Source of the DNA: Niameybacter massiliensis
GTDB taxonomy: Bacteria; Bacillota; Clostridia; Lachnospirales; Cellulosilyticaceae
Assembly (NCBI RefSeq): GCF_001282685.1
Contig: NZ_LN875035.1
Span: 3,228,411 to 3,292,410, forward strand
Length of the DNA stretch: 64,000 nucleotides
Direction of reading: 5' to 3'
Below are positions 27,488 through 36,871 of this stretch, one piece after another. The position numbers were made by a program, and so were the translations under genes. The notes under the pieces were generated by a model. It worked only from the letters and a program-made list of their open reading frames with translations. It did not search any database and was not told the DNA's origin. Each line of letters begins with the position of its first letter. Position 1 is the stretch's first letter.

Positions 27488-28378
27488 TTACTCAAACAAT
27501 GATAATTGTAAACTCCCATATCCTTTTTTAGCTAAATGTATAATGTCTTGCATCCTATATACTATCCCTCGTGTTTCACATTCTGTACTAAATAGCTTCC
27601 ACAAGGCCTTGGCATTAGGAGAAGTACACATATAATTTTCACCGTAGTAGGACATATATTTTTCTTTAATGCCTGGAAATTCTTTATCTAAATGCTCATA
27701 AAAATACTCTCGTTGCTGTTGCCTAAGTGTAATCCCCATAGCTGGATAAATAAACTTGGCTCCATTCGCATGCGCTTGCTTTACAATTTGATAAATATTT
27801 TCTTCAGTATCTTCTATAAAAGGTAAGACTGGCATCATCAATATACCAGTAAAAATACCTTCTTCACTTAATGCCCTAACAGCTTCAAAGCGTTCAGATG
27901 AAGGACATACATAAGGCTCTACCTTTTTAGCCAGTCTATCCTCTGCAGCTGTTACTGTAATTTTAGCTATAACAGGTGCGTGTTGTTTGATTACTTTAAG
28001 GACATCTATATCTCTTTTTATCAAGCTACTTTTAGTAGCAATGGCTACACCAAAATCATAGGCACTTATAAGTTCTAGTGCATATCTTGTAAGCTGTATT
28101 TTTTGTTCAATAGGATTATAAGGGTCTGACATAGAGCCTGTTCCTATAATACCTTTTTGTGTCTTACGCCTTAATTCATTACGAATGAGAGTAAGGGCAT
28201 CTGCCTTTACTCTCACTTCATCAAAGTTCTCTATTTGATAACAAGCACTTCTACTATCACAGTAAATACATCCGTGACAACATCCTTTATAAATGTTCAT
28301 ATTATAACGTGTACCAAACCAACTTTCATCTTTTGTTCTTGTTATAATGGTTTTTGCCGGTATTTCTTTTATTTCCAT
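27488..28378 (-). CDS. radical SAM protein (SplB/Rv2578c-like)
   Basis: A 296-residue radical S-adenosylmethionine enzyme. The 4Fe-4S motif is YKGCCHGCIYCDSRS, a CxxxCxxC arrangement starting near residue 33. The SAM-binding GTGSMSDPYNPIE segment and the RxxL-type barrel follow. Proteins of this group resemble the DNA photoproduct lyase family but lack its full signature, and most have no proven function. The start ATG overlaps the end of the zinc-ribbon gene by ten bases and has only a weak ribosome site, so translation is probably coupled to it. Spore photoproduct lyase itself is unlikely, being longer and having a different C-terminus. Confidence 0.85.
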   Translation of the reverse strand: MEIKEIPAKTIITRTKDESWFGTRYNMNIYKGCCHGCIYCDSRSACYQIENFDEVRVKADALTLIRNELRRKTQKGIIGTGSMSDPYNPIEQKIQLTRYALELISAYDFGVAIATKSSLIKRDIDVLKVIKQHAPVIAKITVTAAEDRLAKKVEPYVCPSSERFEAVRALSEEGIFTGILMMPVLPFIEDTEENIYQIVKQAHANGAKFIYPAMGITLRQQQREYFYEHLDKEFPGIKEKYMSYYGENYMCTSPNAKALWKLFSTECETRGIVYRMQDIIHLAKKGYGSLQLSLFE

Positions 28379-28629
28379 CTTTTAAGTGTTGGGAAATAGC
28401 CTCTCATTGCTTGCTTAGCTGCTTCTACATCTGGGTAAACCTTCTCTTTTACAACAATAGGTGCACAGAACTCAATCATCTCATCCATTGTCATCTCACC
28501 TACAAACTTTCCTTCATTAAAGCAATATTTACAATACGCTTCATTTAGGCTACCATCTGCATTTGTTCCCAGTTCCTCCTCATTTGTTAATGGCATTGCA
28601 CAAGACTGACATACTTTCATTTCGCTCAT
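28369..28629 (-). CDS. small zinc-ribbon protein
   Basis: An 86-residue protein with two CxxC pairs, VCQSCAMPL at the start and EAYCKYCFNEGKFV near residue 32, which form a treble-clef or ribbon zinc site (zf-ribbon_2 type, by recognition). The C-terminal half is helical (MTMDEMIEFCAPIVV). The function of this family is unknown; members are common in Clostridia as stand-alone proteins or fused to other domains. It is the first gene of a two-gene operon with the radical SAM enzyme. The ATG has GGGAG upstream. Confidence 0.8.
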   Translation of the reverse strand: MSEMKVCQSCAMPLTNEEELGTNADGSLNEAYCKYCFNEGKFVGEMTMDEMIEFCAPIVVKEKVYPDVEAAKQAMRGYFPTLKRWK

Positions 28630-28717
28630 TGTATTAAGCTCCCTTCTATTTTTTAAATGACTACCTCATAGTCTATAAGTAGCTTAACATTACAAATACG
28701 ACAACTGTATGTCATAT

Positions 28718-29632
28718 TTAATAACTATATTTTTTTAATATAGCATGAGCTTGCTGTCTGAGCTGTTCTTTTATCTCTAATGGTTCTATAACTGTGACTT
28801 GATCTCCAAAGGACAGAAGATAACTCCATACCCATTCACCTCTTGGATAGCGTACATTGACCTCTAGGCTACCATCTTTAAGAAAGCTGACATCCTCTTC
28901 TTCAAATTGATCAAACACTCTAAATGCCATATTAGGGTTAAAATGAAGTTTAAGTTGAATCCACTCTTCAGGTCTTACTTCCTCTACCTGTTTATCTATT
29001 GTAGGCGGTAGTATCTGTTTGATTTCAAATTCATCCTCTAATAGCTGAACCTGTCTCATTCTTGTAATTTTAAAAGTACGATAGGCTTCCTTATTCCTAC
29101 AAAAGGCCTGCACATACCAATTTTGCCCTTTAAAAGTCATTTTTACAGGCTCTACTATCCTCAAAGTCTTTTCCCCATAACTACTTAAATATTCAAACTG
29201 TAGGCATTGATTATTTATAATTCCTTTTTTAATGATTGTAAATTTATCCTTTTCCTCTTTTGGACTTCCCCAATGTGAAAAGTCTACCTCTATCCAATCC
29301 TCTTGTACCTTATCAAAAAGGCTTCCTAATTTCTCTATAACTTGATGAGCATCAGGGTATCTTGCTCCCTTTAAAGTTTGCAATCCCATTAATACTTCAC
29401 TTTGCTCTTCCTCCGATAAGATAGATTTATTTAATGTACAGCGTTCTAAAAGTTTGATTCCACCCCCAACGCCCTTAGTCGTATAGACAGGTATGCCTGC
29501 ACCACTTAATGTATCCAAATCTCTATAGATTGTTCTAGTGGATACTTCAAAACGTTCTGCTAGTTCCTTAGCTGTCACACTTTCTCTATTTAATAAAATA
29601 TATAATATCTCAAACAAACGATTAACTTGCAT
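28718..29632 (-). CDS. WYL-domain transcriptional regulator (YafY family)
   Basis: A 304-residue regulator. The N-terminal winged helix-turn-helix reads RLFEILYILLNRESVTAKELAERFEVSTRTIYRDLDTLSGAGIPV (about 4-50). The WYL ligand domain follows from about 135 (EYLSSYGEKTLRIVEPVKMTFKGQNWYVQAFC), and a WCX-type extension ends the protein. WYL proteins sense nucleotides or other small ligands and often repress neighbours. The operator and target are not evident; it has no obvious partner gene and lies tail-on to the sialate operon. GGGGAGA precedes the ATG. Confidence 0.9.
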   Translation of the reverse strand: MQVNRLFEILYILLNRESVTAKELAERFEVSTRTIYRDLDTLSGAGIPVYTTKGVGGGIKLLERCTLNKSILSEEEQSEVLMGLQTLKGARYPDAHQVIEKLGSLFDKVQEDWIEVDFSHWGSPKEEKDKFTIIKKGIINNQCLQFEYLSSYGEKTLRIVEPVKMTFKGQNWYVQAFCRNKEAYRTFKITRMRQVQLLEDEFEIKQILPPTIDKQVEEVRPEEWIQLKLHFNPNMAFRVFDQFEEEDVSFLKDGSLEVNVRYPRGEWVWSYLLSFGDQVTVIEPLEIKEQLRQQAHAILKKYSY

Positions 29633-29724
29633 AATCTTCTCCCCATTCTTACTTGCTCTTTCTTTTATAGTACCTTATTTTCATTTGCTTTTCCAAGCCA
29701 AAACTTCTATACAACAGGGTCTAA

Positions 29725-29765
29725 AAATAAAAAGGTTGCTACGTTATAAATGTAGCAACCTTTTC
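29725..29765 (-). terminator. terminator of the sialate operon
   Basis: AAAAGGTTGCTAC pairs with GTAGCAACCTTTT, followed on the minus strand by TATTTTTAGA. Confidence 0.9.
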
Positions 29766-29794
29766 TTCTTAATAAGACGTTCTCTTCTATCCCA

Positions 29795-30673
29795 TTAAGA
29801 AAGATATTGTTTAAACACTTGTTGTAATACCTTTTTCTCTTCCTCTTTCAGCATTTTAAAAGGTTCTCTACACCCATTATCCTCAAATCCATAGCACCCA
29901 AGCAACACCTTAACAGATTGCATAACACCATACTTTACAATGTATTCTATTACATGATTTGCTTTACTTTGCAGTAATTTAGCCTCTTCTATATCCCCTG
30001 CTTTAAAATGATCTAACAAATTGATATATAGTTGTGGCATACAATTATAAGTACTTCCTATACCACCATCTGCTCCAGCAATGAGCCCCGAAAGAAGCAT
30101 TTCATCAAAGCCATTATAAACAACTAAATCACTTCTTCTATTCTTGATACGTTCTAATTGATATAAATCTTGTGATGTATGTTTAAGACCTTTGATTAAT
30201 GAATGACTTAGTAATCCTTCCAACTGCTCAATACTAAACTGGGTACCAACTAATGATGGAAAGTTATAAACAATCATAGGCAGCTCACATGCATCTGCCA
30301 CTCGGTCATAATAGCTCTTAATTTCTCCATAGGAAAACTTATAATAAAAAGGTGACACTGAAGAAATTGCATCTACGCCAACTGCCTTCGCATGTAATCC
30401 AAGTTCTATTGTCTTTCTAGTTCCTATATTCCCTATATGTGCTACTACTGGTACCCTACCAGCTACTTGATTCACTACTACTTCTACGATTTTCTTACGT
30501 TCCTCATCTGTTAATAAGAATGCTTCACCTGTACTACCACAAACATAAAACCCATTCATTCCTTGACGAATTAGAAACTCTACAATCTCTCTTAGTTGTT
30601 TATAATCTATTTCACCACTAGGTGTATAAGGCGTAGTTAGTGCTGCTAGTAATCCCTTTATATCTTTACCCAT
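29795..30673 (-). CDS. nanA: N-acetylneuraminate lyase (probable)
   Basis: A 292-residue aldolase of the dihydrodipicolinate synthase family. The Schiff-base lysine is K164 (GLKHTSQD) and the catalytic tyrosine Y136 (YNFPSLVG), one residue from the E. coli NanA numbering. GSTGEAF (46-52) and the segment YNGFDEMLLSGLIAGADGGIGSTYN are the wording of N-acetylneuraminate lyases rather than of DapA, which has GTTGE and a different substrate loop. It should split sialic acid into N-acetylmannosamine and pyruvate. It is the last gene of a transporter operon, which fits a catabolic role. Downstream ManNAc kinase and epimerase genes are not in the window. Confidence 0.85.
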   Translation of the reverse strand: MGKDIKGLLAALTTPYTPSGEIDYKQLREIVEFLIRQGMNGFYVCGSTGEAFLLTDEERKKIVEVVVNQVAGRVPVVAHIGNIGTRKTIELGLHAKAVGVDAISSVSPFYYKFSYGEIKSYYDRVADACELPMIVYNFPSLVGTQFSIEQLEGLLSHSLIKGLKHTSQDLYQLERIKNRRSDLVVYNGFDEMLLSGLIAGADGGIGSTYNCMPQLYINLLDHFKAGDIEEAKLLQSKANHVIEYIVKYGVMQSVKVLLGCYGFEDNGCREPFKMLKEEEKKVLQQVFKQYLS

Positions 30674-30712
30674 TGTTATTAATCTCCTTCTCCTTTATTA
30701 AAATCACTCTAC

Positions 30713-31588
30713 TTATTCTTTAACGCCACCTACTAAAAAGCCTTTAGCAAAATATTTCTGTACAAAAGGATAGATACACAAAATAGGTATTGTACTAATC
30801 ACAATAACCGCACACTTAATCGACTCTGTTGGTGCACTCATTGCAACCTCTGCAATATTCAAATCTGATGCACTTGCCTGTATCATAATACCTCTCATTA
30901 TATTTTGCACCGGTAATTTAGATGGTGTATTAATAAAGATAGAAGCATTAAACCATTCATTCCAATGCCACACAGCATACATCATTCCAACAGTTGCAAT
31001 AGAAGGGACACTGAGTGGTAAAATAATTTTACTAAAGAGTTGGAATTGATTGCATCCATCTATTGTTGCTGCTTCTTCTATACTTTCAGGTAACTGTTGA
31101 AAAAATGCCTTCATAATAAATAGATAAACAGAGTTAATCGTAAACGGAATAATCATTGCCCACAATGTATCCATCATTCCCATTGATCTTACAAGTAAGA
31201 ATAGAGGCACTAAAGGTGCTGGGAATACAATTGCTAAGTTAACAAGAGCAATAACAAACTTTCTCCCTGGTAAATGCTTTTTAGATATGGCATAAGCCAT
31301 AGAGCATGTAAATATAAGTTGTATCAATGTTCCTACGACTACACGAATGATTGTTACAACATAAGCACCATAAATACGAGACCCCGAAGCAAGAATCATC
31401 TTATATGCAGATAAATCAAACTGTTCTGGGATTAAAATAAATCCTCCCCTTCTAATAGCCTCTTCTTCTGATACAAAAGATGTCATAAGCACAATAAATA
31501 ATGGTAATATAAAGAATAATGAAATAATCACTAACATAGTGTTATTAACTGCATCAAGTGTTTTCTCACCTTTAGTTCTTGCTATCAT
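30713..31588 (-). CDS. carbohydrate ABC transporter permease, YtcP type
   Basis: A 291-residue inner-membrane permease with six helices, the second permease of a CUT1-type importer. The EAA loop near residue 180 reads EAATIDGCNQFQLFSKIILPLSVPSIATVG. The C-terminal FAKGFLVGGVKE is characteristic of the YtcP/LplC subgroup, which imports complex glycans or their fragments. GAGGGGGG precedes the ATG. It begins 15 bases after the first permease gene and ends 40 bases before the lyase gene. No ATPase gene is in the operon; such systems generally share an MsmX-type ATPase encoded elsewhere. Confidence 0.9.
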   Translation of the reverse strand: MIARTKGEKTLDAVNNTMLVIISLFFILPLFIVLMTSFVSEEEAIRRGGFILIPEQFDLSAYKMILASGSRIYGAYVVTIIRVVVGTLIQLIFTCSMAYAISKKHLPGRKFVIALVNLAIVFPAPLVPLFLLVRSMGMMDTLWAMIIPFTINSVYLFIMKAFFQQLPESIEEAATIDGCNQFQLFSKIILPLSVPSIATVGMMYAVWHWNEWFNASIFINTPSKLPVQNIMRGIMIQASASDLNIAEVAMSAPTESIKCAVIVISTIPILCIYPFVQKYFAKGFLVGGVKE

Positions 31589-31602
31589 CTTAGTTCCCCC
31601 CT

Positions 31603-32571
31603 CTATGAATACATATTTTCATGACCTAGTTTTTTGGCCACTATATTTGTAATCCACACTAACATTAATCCTATTAGAGACTTAAATAAGTTGACGGCTG
31701 TAGCAAACGAGTACCTTAAGTCTTCAAGGCCTGCTCTATATACATAGGTATCAATAATATCTGCTACGTTATAAACTGCTGGTGAATAAAGTAAAAGTGT
31801 TTCCTCCCACCCTTCATTCATGATGACACCAATTCTTAAGATAAACATAATCATAATAGCAAAACCAATGCTTGGTAATGTAATCTTCCATATTTGTTGC
31901 CATTTACTCGCTCCATCTATACTTGCAGCCTCATATAGTTGTGGATCTATCCCTGACATGGCAGCAATATAAATAATGGAGCACCATCCTATATTCTTCC
32001 ATGCAATTGAAGTTAATAATATCCCTCTAAACCATCCTGGGTCTGTTACATAATATCCTGGTTCTCCTCCAAAAAAGGATACAATACTAGGTATAATCCC
32101 TCCGCTGGTTGAAAAAAGCATAAATACTATTCCGGCAAGTACTACGTTAGAAATGAAATATGGCATATAGGAAATTGTTTGTACAACCTTTTTAAATTTA
32201 GTATGTATAACTTCATTAATCATAATGGCTAGAATAATAGGTAATGTAAATTCTATAAGTAATCTCCATAAAGCTAAAATAACTGTGTTGTTAAAAATGT
32301 TCCAAAAATAATAAGAGCTTGTAAAATCTTTAAAATGCCTTAATCCAACAAATGGTGAAGTAAACATCGCCTCTAATCCCTCAAAAGGAGCTAAATCTTT
32401 AAATGCTATAACATATCCTAGTATAGGGATAATTCTAAATATCAAATAATATATCAGACCTGGTAATAACAATAAATAGAGCAATTTATTATCCCATATT
32501 CTTTTTCCTAAACTAGATTTTATACTTTTTTCAAGTCCTATAGATGTATTATTTCGTTTTACACGTATCAC
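31603..32571 (-). CDS. carbohydrate ABC transporter permease, LplB type
   Basis: A 322-residue six-helix permease of the LplB/MsmE-partner group. The opening KLLYLLLLPGLIYYLIFRIIPILGYVIAFKD is typical, and the EAA loop reads EAASIDGASKWQQIWKITLPSI near residue 217. The start codon appears to be GTG at 32571, five bases after GGGGGGA. A stem-loop in the preceding intercistronic gap probably lowers expression relative to the binding protein. With the YtcP-type partner it would import the ligand captured by the lipoprotein; sialic acid or a sialylated fragment is inferred from the lyase. Confidence 0.9.
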   Translation of the reverse strand: MIRVKRNNTSIGLEKSIKSSLGKRIWDNKLLYLLLLPGLIYYLIFRIIPILGYVIAFKDLAPFEGLEAMFTSPFVGLRHFKDFTSSYYFWNIFNNTVILALWRLLIEFTLPIILAIMINEVIHTKFKKVVQTISYMPYFISNVVLAGIVFMLFSTSGGIIPSIVSFFGGEPGYYVTDPGWFRGILLTSIAWKNIGWCSIIYIAAMSGIDPQLYEAASIDGASKWQQIWKITLPSIGFAIMIMFILRIGVIMNEGWEETLLLYSPAVYNVADIIDTYVYRAGLEDLRYSFATAVNLFKSLIGLMLVWITNIVAKKLGHENMYS

Positions 32572-32594
32572 TTAAATCCCCCCCAACTTATTAA

Positions 32595-32626
32595 TTAAGG
32601 CTACTGCATATAAAGCAGCAGCCTTA
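32595..32626 (-). terminator. intercistronic stem-loop after the binding-protein gene
   Basis: TTAAGGCT-ACTGC pairs with GCAGC-AGCCTTAA across a short loop, with no U-tract. This type of hairpin usually stabilises the upstream binding-protein mRNA or partly ends transcription. Confidence 0.6.
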
Positions 32627-32634
32627 AACTCTAC

Positions 32635-34215
32635 CTATTTCTTTTGGTCAAGATACATTTGTGTATAACACTCAATCCATTTATCTAATCCTGCTTGATA
32701 TAATTGATCTACGAATTGGTCAAATTCATCTATCGGACGTTTTCCCATAACAAATTTAATCGTTTCTTCATCTATCATTCTTTGAATATCAGATGCACCC
32801 GGCACTTTTTCTTTAATAATTGCTGGGTCATATACTATACCTGCATCTACTGGCATTTTAGCTCTTACTAAATCAGTACCATCATTCTTAAGGTAATCTT
32901 GGTGAATGGCTTGTTGTGGATTATTACCTACAACTGCTGTTTCCATAGGTAAACCAATGGCGAAGGCATACTCTGCATAATACCCTTGCTTTTCACCTAT
33001 TGTTTCATATACATATTGATCTTTATCTTCCCATTTCCAGAACATATCTTCTGGCCCATACCATGAAACCATATGATTTTCTGGATTTGCATAGATGAAG
33101 TTAAGCATTTCTATAGCTGCTTTTGGGTCGTTACAATTAGCAGAAATCATAGCACCTTGTGTATCTGCACCTTGTGCTGTCTCTGCTTTACCTTTAGGAC
33201 CTTCTAAGCCACCTAATGGAAAAGCATAAGTTGCTGTTGGAATATTTTTTTGTAAATCATAAGCTGATAAAGTAATATTTGAATACCATACCGCTGCTGA
33301 CCCTGCTCTACCTTGTTTAATGATTTCACGAATCTTATCTTTGCTAAGTGCAGCAAATTCTGGGAACATATACCCTTCTGTATACCATCTATTCATGGTA
33401 GTGAGGAAGTCTTTAAAGCCAGGTTGTAATTCAGCTGGTTTCACTTTTCCATCTGTTTCATCGTACCAATTACTATATCCATATTCTGTAAAGGCACCTA
33501 AGAATGTATTATGTAGCCCCTTAGATGAATGTTTTCCTGCTATATCTGCAAGAAGTGGTATTGTACCTTCCCCACCTGGTTTTTGTTCTTTAAAAGCTTT
33601 AAGCACTTGTTCATACTCATCTATTGTCTTTGGCATTGGAAGTCCTACTGCTTCTAACCAATCTTCACGTATCCAAATAGGATTCCCTAAGAATGGTGTC
33701 ATACGAGGTATCCCCCATATATTTCCGTCTTTGTCTGTCATACAATCCCATGACTCTTGTGGCCATGCAGCTTTAATATCTTGACCTACAGTATCTAAAT
33801 ATTCATTAAGAGGTATAATCATCTTCTTAGATGCATACTCTGGCCACTTACCCCAAAATACATCTATTTGTTCATTAGCTGCAAGTAAAAGATTAAGCTT
33901 TTTCTCTTCTTCTCCTGCCGGTGGAACAACAACATCTACTTCATGCCCTGTACCTTCTTTAAACCATTCTTTAACTTGTGCCATAATTTTAGGATCTGCA
34001 CCAGATTCTGAACCCGGTCCTGCAATTGAGCCACTATTGTTATAAACAACTAGCTGACTTGCAACATCTTCTTTCTTTTGTGCACTTTCCTCTGCCTTAG
34101 GCTTACTTTCTGTTTGTGGAGTAGTTGTAGTTGGTGTACTTCCTGTACTACATCCTGCTAATGATCCTGCACATAGAGCAACACACAATCCTTTTAGAGC
34201 TAACTTTTTAAACAT
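32635..34215 (-). CDS. extracellular sugar-binding lipoprotein (LplA type)
   Basis: A 526-residue solute-binding lipoprotein for the carbohydrate importer. After a short signal peptide (MFKKLALKGLCVALCAGSLAGC) the lipobox LAGC provides the lipidated Cys, followed by a Ser/Thr/Pro/Glu-rich linker and a type 2 extracellular solute-binding domain. The length of over 500 residues is that of LplA-type proteins that bind oligosaccharides. I start at ATG 34215, six bases after GGGGGA, rather than at an upstream TTG (34242) that has none. It is the first gene of the importer operon and is followed by a stem-loop, as is common for abundant binding proteins. Confidence 0.92.
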   Translation of the reverse strand: MFKKLALKGLCVALCAGSLAGCSTGSTPTTTTPQTESKPKAEESAQKKEDVASQLVVYNNSGSIAGPGSESGADPKIMAQVKEWFKEGTGHEVDVVVPPAGEEEKKLNLLLAANEQIDVFWGKWPEYASKKMIIPLNEYLDTVGQDIKAAWPQESWDCMTDKDGNIWGIPRMTPFLGNPIWIREDWLEAVGLPMPKTIDEYEQVLKAFKEQKPGGEGTIPLLADIAGKHSSKGLHNTFLGAFTEYGYSNWYDETDGKVKPAELQPGFKDFLTTMNRWYTEGYMFPEFAALSKDKIREIIKQGRAGSAAVWYSNITLSAYDLQKNIPTATYAFPLGGLEGPKGKAETAQGADTQGAMISANCNDPKAAIEMLNFIYANPENHMVSWYGPEDMFWKWEDKDQYVYETIGEKQGYYAEYAFAIGLPMETAVVGNNPQQAIHQDYLKNDGTDLVRAKMPVDAGIVYDPAIIKEKVPGASDIQRMIDEETIKFVMGKRPIDEFDQFVDQLYQAGLDKWIECYTQMYLDQKK

Positions 34216-34439
34216 AACATTCCCCCTATTATATTTTTTCAAGTTAAAGCTTCGCTAAGCTTCTATCTCCTTTTTAACATAGTAAATACTCCTACGTAAA
34301 TGCTATATTCTCCACACTAATATAACACTTTTTACCCAGCCTTCATTTTACAACGCTCAAGAGTATGTATATTTTCAACATCTACACCAACTATCTACTC
34401 TCTATTTTTATTATTTTTATACTATATATCATTTTTGTT

Positions 34440-36764
34440 CTATTCTATTTTTTTATTTCCATTTATTTTTCTGTATTCTCCAGGTGTAATAGAGTAATAC
34501 TCTTTAAATACTTTAATAAAATAATTTGTATTAGGATAACCTACTTCCATAGCAATATCTTTGATTTTGTACTTTTCATCTGCTAATAGTTGAATGCTAT
34601 GGTCTATTCTAACTTTAGTTAGATAATCAATAAACTTCTTACCTGTTACTTCTTTAAACACTCTACTAATATAAGTTGGATTAAGTCCTAAATCCTCTGC
34701 AAATTTATCTAAGGATATTGCACTACCACAACTTTCTTCTATTTCTTTAATAATATAAGAGACATACTTATTTTTATGGTCTATAATTCCTTCATCAATA
34801 TAGTTAGTTGCTACTTGAAAAATTTCATTGAACCAACAATTTATCGCACCTGTATTATAGTGATCGATTAGCTCCTGATATAAGTTTCTATTCACTCCAT
34901 ACACTTGTGATATTTCTAACCCCATCGATGTAACTGTATTAAAAACTTGGCTCAATACTTCAAAATAGATAAGCTGAGCTTGTTCATAACTTATCTTTTC
35001 TTGCTCTAATGTTCCTTCTGCAAGAATTTGCTCAAATGTACGCTTAGTAGAATCAAGATCCCCATTTCGTAAATATCCACCTAATATATCTAACTTTTCC
35101 TTTGGATAAATAATATTTTTGCTTGTACTTAGTTGACTCTCTCGTAAACCACTTACCCCTACTTTATTATTGACTACTAAGTATTTAAAGAACTGGCTCA
35201 CTTCTTCAAATTCTTCTTGTACCTCTGTAATACAAGTTAGACATCTACTCACTGCAATAATAGGTTGAATCATTAATTCAGCTTCTAAATGTTTACTTAA
35301 GCATTCTAATCTTTTAAATACTTCATGTTCTGGTCTATTATCTAAGTTAATCAGTAATACCCATTTATCATTTTCTACTTCTAGGTTTTCATAACGTATA
35401 TCATTTAAAGTATCCTGAATGATTTCACCAACAAGTATCTTTCTTGTACCTAATACATTTAACTCTACTAACTCCTTCGATGTTTGTGCTGAAAGTATGA
35501 TAATTACAATACCTTCTATATCTAACTTAATGTCTAAAAGTTGTAATTGCTTACTAATCTCTTCTTTTGTTGTATGCTTATATTTTAAAAGTGATAATAA
35601 GAACTTCTCCTTACAAGCGGGTAAAGTATAATCCAGCTTCTGTTTAAGTACATCTGTTTCACCTTGTATAGTTATAAAGCTATTTTGTATACTATCAAAC
35701 TCATTATCTTTTGATTCTTTTCGATAATGACCTATATATTGTAAAACTTTCTTTACAGGTTTATATAACTTATTGGCAAAAATAACTGCTGCAACCAAAA
35801 TAATAGCAATACATATACTACTTAATACGATAATTAAGAATGCGAGTTTAAAGATATATCTTAAATATTTTTCTAAGTTAACTGCATTAACAAAGCGCCA
35901 GTTTGTATAGCCTGAATCCTGTACTGTAATGATATAAGGTACATTATCTATTTTTTGCACTTTTATCATATGATTCTCTAGATTATCTATATTAATCTCT
36001 TCTAACACTTTTTGATACCTTTCATCTTGCAGTAAAACTTCTCCATTAGGTGCCAAAACAAATAATAAATCATTATCACCATTATTGATGCTTCTAATTT
36101 TATAATAAAGTTTTTGTGCATCTAAATTTACAGCTATAATATTATTTGATTCATAATAAGAATGCATAACTAATGTAATGATTGCTTTACTTGTCCCATC
36201 TGATTGTTTAGCAATCCTTGTATTCATAAACTCAGGTGCTACAAAATCTTCTTTTTCATACTTCAGCCACATAGGGTCTATAAATTCTTCTTTATCATAT
36301 TGAGTACCTACATCTGTATAGACAATACCTTTTCTTCCATCTAACAAATAGACAGACTCTACAAATTCATTAGATAATCTAAGAGCACTCATCCGTTTAA
36401 ATATTTTGCTTCTAGATTCTACATAACTATTAATGCCATCTAAGTCTTCTGTAATGTTCATTGTTCGAATAAGCTCTTCGTAGTATCCACCTCTATAAAA
36501 GTTTTCAAAATCCCCAAAAGTATCATCTATAGTCATCTGTTTACAACTATCACTTACTTGTTTAAAGACTATATCAACCGCAGTAATTGCTTGTTTTAAA
36601 TAAGTTTTACTGAACTCCTCTACCTGACTTAATATAATTTTCTTAGTACCTATAAAGGTACTACCACTAACAATAGCTAATGGTACCGCTGCAATAATAA
36701 TGAGATAAATCAGGAGTTGAATAATATATTTATTATAGTGAAATGATAATCTTCTTCCCTTCAT
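34440..36764 (-). CDS. membrane-bound AraC-family sensor-regulator
   Basis: A 774-residue one-component regulator. Transmembrane helices at about 12-34 and 300-325 enclose an extracytoplasmic dCache-like sensor domain of about 260 residues. The cytoplasmic part ends in an AraC double helix-turn-helix (about 675-770: ISLDKFAEDLGLNPTYISRVFKEVTGKKFIDYL, then IKDIAMEVGYPNTNYFIKVFKEYYSITPGEYRK). Such proteins are typically found beside LplA/LplB/YtcP transporters and activate them in response to an extracellular glycan. I start at ATG 36764, close behind GGGGGA; the ATG at 36776 has no site. It lies 225 bases upstream of the binding-protein gene on the same strand. Confidence 0.9.
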   Translation of the reverse strand: MKGRRLSFHYNKYIIQLLIYLIIIAAVPLAIVSGSTFIGTKKIILSQVEEFSKTYLKQAITAVDIVFKQVSDSCKQMTIDDTFGDFENFYRGGYYEELIRTMNITEDLDGINSYVESRSKIFKRMSALRLSNEFVESVYLLDGRKGIVYTDVGTQYDKEEFIDPMWLKYEKEDFVAPEFMNTRIAKQSDGTSKAIITLVMHSYYESNNIIAVNLDAQKLYYKIRSINNGDNDLLFVLAPNGEVLLQDERYQKVLEEINIDNLENHMIKVQKIDNVPYIITVQDSGYTNWRFVNAVNLEKYLRYIFKLAFLIIVLSSICIAIILVAAVIFANKLYKPVKKVLQYIGHYRKESKDNEFDSIQNSFITIQGETDVLKQKLDYTLPACKEKFLLSLLKYKHTTKEEISKQLQLLDIKLDIEGIVIIILSAQTSKELVELNVLGTRKILVGEIIQDTLNDIRYENLEVENDKWVLLINLDNRPEHEVFKRLECLSKHLEAELMIQPIIAVSRCLTCITEVQEEFEEVSQFFKYLVVNNKVGVSGLRESQLSTSKNIIYPKEKLDILGGYLRNGDLDSTKRTFEQILAEGTLEQEKISYEQAQLIYFEVLSQVFNTVTSMGLEISQVYGVNRNLYQELIDHYNTGAINCWFNEIFQVATNYIDEGIIDHKNKYVSYIIKEIEESCGSAISLDKFAEDLGLNPTYISRVFKEVTGKKFIDYLTKVRIDHSIQLLADEKYKIKDIAMEVGYPNTNYFIKVFKEYYSITPGEYRKINGNKKIE

Positions 36765-36804
36765 CCTATCCCCCATTTATTAATTTTCTATATCTTAACC
36801 TAAA

Positions 36805-36847
36805 AATCCCCTTATAAAGTTGCTTAAAACACCTCTATAAGGGGATT
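36805..36847 (-). terminator. terminator of the 115-residue hypothetical gene
   Basis: AATCCCCTTATA pairs with TATAAGGGGATT, followed on the minus strand by TTTTTAGG. Confidence 0.85.
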
Positions 36848-36871
36848 CCTATTCTTTAAGCTAAGTTTCGC

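Noticed and set aside
27488-28378. Spore photoproduct lyase
   Set aside because: The cysteine motif spacing, length and C-terminus fit the broader SplB-like radical SAM group rather than SplB itself.
29795-30673. Dihydrodipicolinate synthase (dapA) to go with dapF and dapL
   Set aside because: GSTGEAF and the YNGFDE...GGIGSTYN wording are those of N-acetylneuraminate lyase, and the gene sits in a sugar import operon.
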